The position numbers and the translations under genes are program-made. Shown here piece after piece: positions 32,159 through 35,411 of a DNA stretch of 35,411 bases; position 1 is the first letter of the stretch; each line of letters opens with the position of its first letter. The stretch covers positions 1 to 35,411 of the forward strand of contig NZ_JAFUAG010000009.1 of assembly GCF_017464355.1 (NCBI RefSeq), in the 5' to 3' direction. The notes below the pieces were generated by a model. The model saw nothing but the letters and a program-made list of their open reading frames with translations, was not told the DNA's origin and ran no database searches. This DNA comes from Ruminococcus sp. Lineage in GTDB: Bacteria > Bacillota > Clostridia > Oscillospirales > Ruminococcaceae.

Positions 32159-32190
32159 CTTGTATTCATCTTAAAATTGTGATACCATAA
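32159..32190 (+). repeat. Shared upstream element, diverged copy C
   Basis: This segment aligns without gaps to 30811-30842 at 23 of 32 positions, including CTTGTA and ATTGTGATA. The -10 equivalent (ACCATA) is poor, so the promoter may be weak. Confidence 0.45.
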
Positions 32191-32210
32191 GAGCAGATAT
32201 AAGTTAAGGG

Positions 32211-32834
32211 GTGAGTACTACGCTATTCGTAAGCAAGGTATATGAAGACACAGCTTATGTCACAGATACCGCAGACAACACCGAGGAACGAATATCGTTT
32301 ACCACAATCCGAAAGCTAAAGGGCATACTGGGTGTGTCCAATAATGGAGTAAGGGTATTTACAACCGAAGAATGTATAGCCCAAGACATTGTCACACTAA
32401 AGCTCATGGGCTACCGCCTGCCCTACAAGCTAAGGGGTACAAAGCTCGCAGATTGCGTTGATAAACAAATAGAACACGCAGTCATTCCCTACGGCATAAC
32501 AACTATTTGTGATGACGCTTTTTCTGGGTGTGCTAATCTGGTATCAATCCAAATTCCTCACACTGTAAGGTCAATAGGCGATAGGGCATTTATGGGCTGC
32601 TGTGCGTTGCAGAGCATACGTCTCCCAGAAAATGTTGAAACTATAGGGCGTGGAGCGTTTGCTATGTGTGAGAGTTTACTGGAGGTCACTATCCCCAAGG
32701 GTGTAAGAGAATTAAAGCCAGCGACATTTATGGATTGTATCAGCTTGAAAAGAGTTGTGTTGCCAGACAGCAGGGCAAAGATATGTGACGGAGCTTTTTA
32801 TGGGTGTGATAATTATATCGCAGTAGTAAAATAG
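32211..32834 (+). CDS. Second BspA-type LRR protein, short paralogue
   Basis: Up to 207 aa. The head domain (LFVSKVYEDTAYVTDTADN) matches that of the preceding gene and is followed by about four 23-residue repeats (IPHTVRSIGDRAFMGC, LPENVETIGRGAF, and so on). The start is unclear. GTG 32211 lies inside the ribosome site AAGGGGTGAG (32205-32214). The codon aligned to the paralogue's ATG is ACG at 32220, five bases after that site. This suggests an ATG to ACG change or a rare ACG start. Its composition is less AT-rich than its neighbour. Confidence 0.75.
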   Translation: MSTTLFVSKVYEDTAYVTDTADNTEERISFTTIRKLKGILGVSNNGVRVFTTEECIAQDIVTLKLMGYRLPYKLRGTKLADCVDKQIEHAVIPYGITTICDDAFSGCANLVSIQIPHTVRSIGDRAFMGCCALQSIRLPENVETIGRGAFAMCESLLEVTIPKGVRELKPATFMDCISLKRVVLPDSRAKICDGAFYGCDNYIAVVK

Positions 32835-32854
32835 CATTATTTCAGAGATGTAAT

Positions 32855-32881
32855 AAAAAACACGCAGGATAAACCTACGCA
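32855..32881 (-). terminator. Minus-strand terminator past the iteron array
   Basis: CACGCAGG (32861-32868) pairs with CCTACGCA (32874-32881) with wobbles, around ATAAA; on the minus strand TTTTTT (32860-32855) follows. It would end a transcript from the helicase gene that runs through the iterons. Confidence 0.55.
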
Positions 32882-32928
32882 GATAATGTTCCTTTCTTTC
32901 TCTCTATAGGATTACAACTTATGTTTAT

Positions 32929-33088
32929 GGCGTATAGGCGTATATCTGCCTTTGTTATGGGATTTTCGGCGTATATGCAGGGCGTATGATTTTGATGACG
33001 GCGTATTTTTATACGCCCTGCCGTATGGCATACGCCGTTGCAATACGCTGTTTTTCTCTATTCTATGGGCTTTATACGCCTATACGCC
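32929..33088. repeat. Mirror-symmetric iteron array, candidate origin
   Basis: Ten copies of GGCGTATA or close variants. Five read forward (starts 32929, 32937, 32968, 32981, 33000). Five read in reverse (ends 33017, 33036, about 33049, 33080, 33088). Each forward copy has a reverse partner at the same distance from the centre at 33008.5, yet the spacers between them do not match. The outer 16 bases are exact inverted copies and the centre is a perfect 7-bp hairpin with a TTTT loop (33000-33017). The array begins 21 bases past the helicase stop. Position and iteron type suggest a replication origin or an assembly site for the element's own binding protein. Confidence 0.8.
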
Positions 33089-33109
33089 GTTTTTGACGGT
33101 CAGCATATA

Positions 33110-34573
33110 TTACTGATAGCTGAAAGTCAGCGAGATACCTTTGAAGCCCCTGACATTCTTGCCATTGCTTGCGATATTCGTGGAATATGCTATGCTGTAT
33201 TTATCCTCATTCTGCTTTATCCACGAAATAAAAGTCTCTCGTTTCAAAGCAGTCAGTGCATTATCCTCACACCATTTATAGTAGCTGTCATATAGTGCCG
33301 ATGATGTCACGCACAGCTTTTCCCCATAGGTCACACGGCTGTCGTCCGCAAGATATTCGGGGATATTACAGCTATCCTGCATCGTCTCCTTGACATTGAG
33401 CTTTGCCTTGTCGGAGATCGTGAAACGGTAATTATTCGCAACTAATCTCCGAAGTCCATCATACATCCAGCAGAATATCTGATTTTTCTCAGCTATAAAC
33501 TTGTCTGCGATGTGCGGATCAACAACACGATTCTCAGGCGGTGTCAGCGTGGTCAGAATGATCATACGGCGTGAGAATCCCTGACTCTTATCATAGAGTG
33601 CTTTCGGGCTTCCGTTGCCGAAACATAGCAGACGAGTATATAGTAACGCCTGTTCCGACTGCTTGCCTTTTGCTTCAACGTCTATCGGTATCTCCGCTGT
33701 GACAAGATTTTTGATGTAGCCCGTGGACGGCAACGCCGACATCTGCATATCATCATCGACCATGAGCAGCTTATCTTTCAGATTGTATCGGAAGAAGCGG
33801 TCGTTCTCGATACGCTGGAAATTTCCTGTTATCATGTTATCTCCGAAAATCTCACGGAGAACGATAGCAATTCGGGACTTGCCCTCGCCGCCCTGACCTA
33901 TGATGAACATCATCTTCTGCCCTTTGGTGGACGGTATCAGCAGATAGCCGAGATACTCCTGCAAGGTATTTACATCTTCGGGCGTGAGAAGCTCCAGCAG
34001 GAACGTCAGGAACTTTTCGGGATAATATGCACCGCTGTTCCATATATCGGGCTTGTACCATACATTCAGGCGGTTGATGCAGAATTCCTTCCGTGGATAA
34101 AAGTTGCCGTTCAGGTCGAGCTTTCCGTTCAGCAGATGTATGTACCTTGTGTCGGGCAGAAGCGGTTTGCTGTAACAGTAGTGGCGAAGCGTGTCTGTGA
34201 TGAGCGTTACCTTTTTCGGCAGCCCGAACCACACCGCCTGCCGGAGTGTTCTGTATATCTCGTTGCCCAAGGCGTTTTCATCAACAAGTCCGTCATAATC
34301 ATAGAACCGTCCGCCGATACATTTCAGAGGGTGCTTCTCCGTGAACATCTTGCAGAACTTCATCTCGTTGATCGTCAGCTTGTCCACCATCCAGTCGGGC
34401 AGCTCACGCTCCTGCTTTTTCTTTTCAGGTGGCGGTTCGGGAAGCGGTGTATCATCAGGCGGTATTACAGCAATATCCTGTTCTATCTCAGCTTCGACCT
34501 CTGACCGCAGCCTTTCAAGCTCATGTTCTTCATTCTCCCCATTCATCAAGGATTCGTTTGTATTCTCGTTCAA
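33110..34573 (-). CDS. D5/P4-type SF3 helicase of a mobile element
   Basis: A 487-aa replication protein. Residues 1-60 are acidic and Pro-rich. Residues 100-215 resemble a D5_N domain. The superfamily 3 helicase core has Walker A IIGQGGEGKS (224-233), Walker B LLMVDDDM (269-276), and motif C around LLCFGNGSPKALYD. The C-terminus (about 380-487) resembles a winged-helix domain. Such proteins unwind phage, satellite or plasmid origins. The start is TTG 34573, eight bases after GGAGGT; it overlaps the CHC2 gene by 44 bases. There is no AEP or TOPRIM primase domain. The iteron array lies directly downstream. Confidence 0.88.
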   Translation of the reverse strand: MNENTNESLMNGENEEHELERLRSEVEAEIEQDIAVIPPDDTPLPEPPPEKKKQERELPDWMVDKLTINEMKFCKMFTEKHPLKCIGGRFYDYDGLVDENALGNEIYRTLRQAVWFGLPKKVTLITDTLRHYCYSKPLLPDTRYIHLLNGKLDLNGNFYPRKEFCINRLNVWYKPDIWNSGAYYPEKFLTFLLELLTPEDVNTLQEYLGYLLIPSTKGQKMMFIIGQGGEGKSRIAIVLREIFGDNMITGNFQRIENDRFFRYNLKDKLLMVDDDMQMSALPSTGYIKNLVTAEIPIDVEAKGKQSEQALLYTRLLCFGNGSPKALYDKSQGFSRRMIILTTLTPPENRVVDPHIADKFIAEKNQIFCWMYDGLRRLVANNYRFTISDKAKLNVKETMQDSCNIPEYLADDSRVTYGEKLCVTSSALYDSYYKWCEDNALTALKRETFISWIKQNEDKYSIAYSTNIASNGKNVRGFKGISLTFSYQ

Positions 34574-35123
34574 TCCTGTCTACCTCCGTTTTTATTTCTT
34601 GCTGCTGCACCACATCGGTGCGATTGAATGTTTCAAGCAGATACCACGCATACTCGATATGATGAACAGCGTAAACATACCGTCCGTCTATTTCATCATC
34701 GGGAGCTTTCGGAGCAAAGCGTATTTTGTACTTATCCAGCAAAGTGTAGTATCGGAGCAGTATGTCATACATTCGCTCTATATTCGCTTGCTCGGCTTTT
34801 TGCTTGACAATTTCCTGCCGCCGTCTGTTTACTGCCGTCATATCGGGTGGCTTATCCACATCAAGTCCGAGACTGAAATCATTGCTTAACTGCTTCACGG
34901 CTTCGATAGGTGCCAGCCCGAAAAGCTCCTGCACCAGCCTGATAACATCGCCGTGTGCCTGACAACCGAAGCAGTAATAGTGGTCATCATAGAGTTTCAT
35001 AGACGGTGTGCGGTCATGATGAAACGGACAGTTCGCCATGTTGCTCCTATGTACCTCAACACCGTAATGACGGGCAGCGGTCGGAACATCGACAAGCTCT
35101 TTTACTTCTTCAAAAATAGTCAT
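34530..35123 (-). CDS. CHC2 zinc-finger protein, primase-like N-domain
   Basis: A 197-aa protein with the DnaG-type zinc domain: Cys32, His35, Cys51 and Cys54 in NCPFHHDRTPS and YYCFGCQAHGD. The rest (80-197) is helical and coiled. The catalytic TOPRIM domain of DnaG is absent, so it probably recognises DNA and needs a catalytic partner elsewhere. GGAGGT lies before the ATG. It is the first gene of the minus-strand pair and overlaps the helicase start, so the two are co-translated. Confidence 0.87.
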   Translation of the reverse strand: MTIFEEVKELVDVPTAARHYGVEVHRSNMANCPFHHDRTPSMKLYDDHYYCFGCQAHGDVIRLVQELFGLAPIEAVKQLSNDFSLGLDVDKPPDMTAVNRRRQEIVKQKAEQANIERMYDILLRYYTLLDKYKIRFAPKAPDDEIDGRYVYAVHHIEYAWYLLETFNRTDVVQQQEIKTEVDRIEREYKRILDEWGE

Positions 35124-35141
35124 GTTTTACCTCCATATGAC

Positions 35142-35170
35142 TTGAAACATATAGCGTTTTGTGCTATAAT
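35142..35170 (+). promoter_or_regulatory. Promoter of the last gene, extended -10
   Basis: TTGAAA (35142-35147), 17 bases and TATAAT (35165-35170), with TGC before the -10. It lies in the 82-base gap between the divergent starts. Confidence 0.75.
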
Positions 35171-35205
35171 ATATTTTGGAAAATTATGTGACAGGAGTGA
35201 AAGCT

Positions 35206-35403
35206 GTGTACTGTGATTTTAGTAATGTAACGGATATTCTTTATAGAAACAGAAAGTCATCTAAATACATTACCTACAACAATATCGTGAACACATTGTT
35301 CGGTACATATTTAAGGGATAATAATATCTATGAATTTCCTGATTATACGCTTACTAAACTCCATAAAGGCAGCATCGGCGTATCTCCTGAATTAAAAGAC
35401 TAA
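35206..35403 (+). CDS. Hypothetical small protein, 65 aa
   Basis: Not recognised. A Tyr-, Asn- and Thr-rich soluble protein, divergent from the CHC2/helicase pair. GTG 35206 follows AGGAGTGA with good spacing; the frame is open upstream to TTG 35176 without a ribosome site. The segment YITYNNIVNTLFGTYLRDN could be a helical DNA-contact region, which would suit a regulator of the element, but this is a guess. It ends 8 bases before the window edge. Confidence 0.6.
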   Translation: MYCDFSNVTDILYRNRKSSKYITYNNIVNTLFGTYLRDNNIYEFPDYTLTKLHKGSIGVSPELKD

Positions 35404-35411
35404 TATCAAGA

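Noticed and set aside
33038-33295. 85-codon plus-strand frame over the iterons
   Set aside because: No ribosome site; it starts in the iteron array and runs antisense to the helicase gene.

Overview
The window looks like a chromosome segment of a Gram-positive, Ruminococcus-like member of the Oscillospiraceae (Clostridia). This rests on the gene set (two-ATPase ECF transporter core, ClpE-type unfoldase, CvpA, YycJ-type hydrolase), on strong AGGAGG-type ribosome sites, on frequent ATA and AGG codons and on several TTG starts. The genus is an inference. No rRNA, tRNA or CRISPR array was seen.

Left part (1-9110), genes on both strands. A small orphan gene (210-638) sits behind a near-consensus promoter. 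A membrane GGDEF protein (731-2215, minus) follows, then a single-span anti-sigma-like protein and an ECF-type sigma factor (2517-4426, plus). Next is a minus-strand operon of HAD phosphatase, YycJ-like hydrolase and rlmH (6666-4585), divergent from a rubredoxin gene. The fosfomycin-target enzyme gene murA lies on the minus strand. About 700 AT-rich bases with operator-like dyads separate murA from the ruv operon.

Middle part (9111-29052), one long plus-strand run with short gaps and many stop/start overlaps. It covers Holliday-junction processing (ruvC, a small zinc protein, ruvA, ruvB), an LRR lipoprotein- or anchor-type protein, a GNAT, glmM, a CPBP protease, a NUDIX enzyme, a broken gene, an HD hydrolase and an rRNA-methylase-like gene. 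Then come the ECF core (ecfA1, an unexplained membrane protein, ecfA2, ecfT), two small genes, truA, a membrane-anchored propeller-like protein, a CvpA protein, clpE and an sce7726-like nuclease-fold gene. A strong terminator at 29064-29102 closes the block. glmM (GlcN-1-P) and murA both feed peptidoglycan precursor synthesis.

Right part (29103-35411), accessory DNA with a different base and codon composition. A P-loop ATPase with a C-terminal nuclease-like motif is followed by two paralogous BspA-type leucine-rich-repeat genes. The intergenic terminator is copied almost exactly, and a promoter-like element recurs three times. On the minus strand lies a replication module of a mobile element: a CHC2 zinc-finger protein and a D5/P4-type SF3 helicase. 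Just past the helicase stop is a 160-bp array of ten GGCGTAT-type iterons, five in each orientation. Their positions mirror each other almost exactly although the spacers differ. This array is the most striking feature of the window and a good candidate for the element's replication origin or another protein-assembly site.
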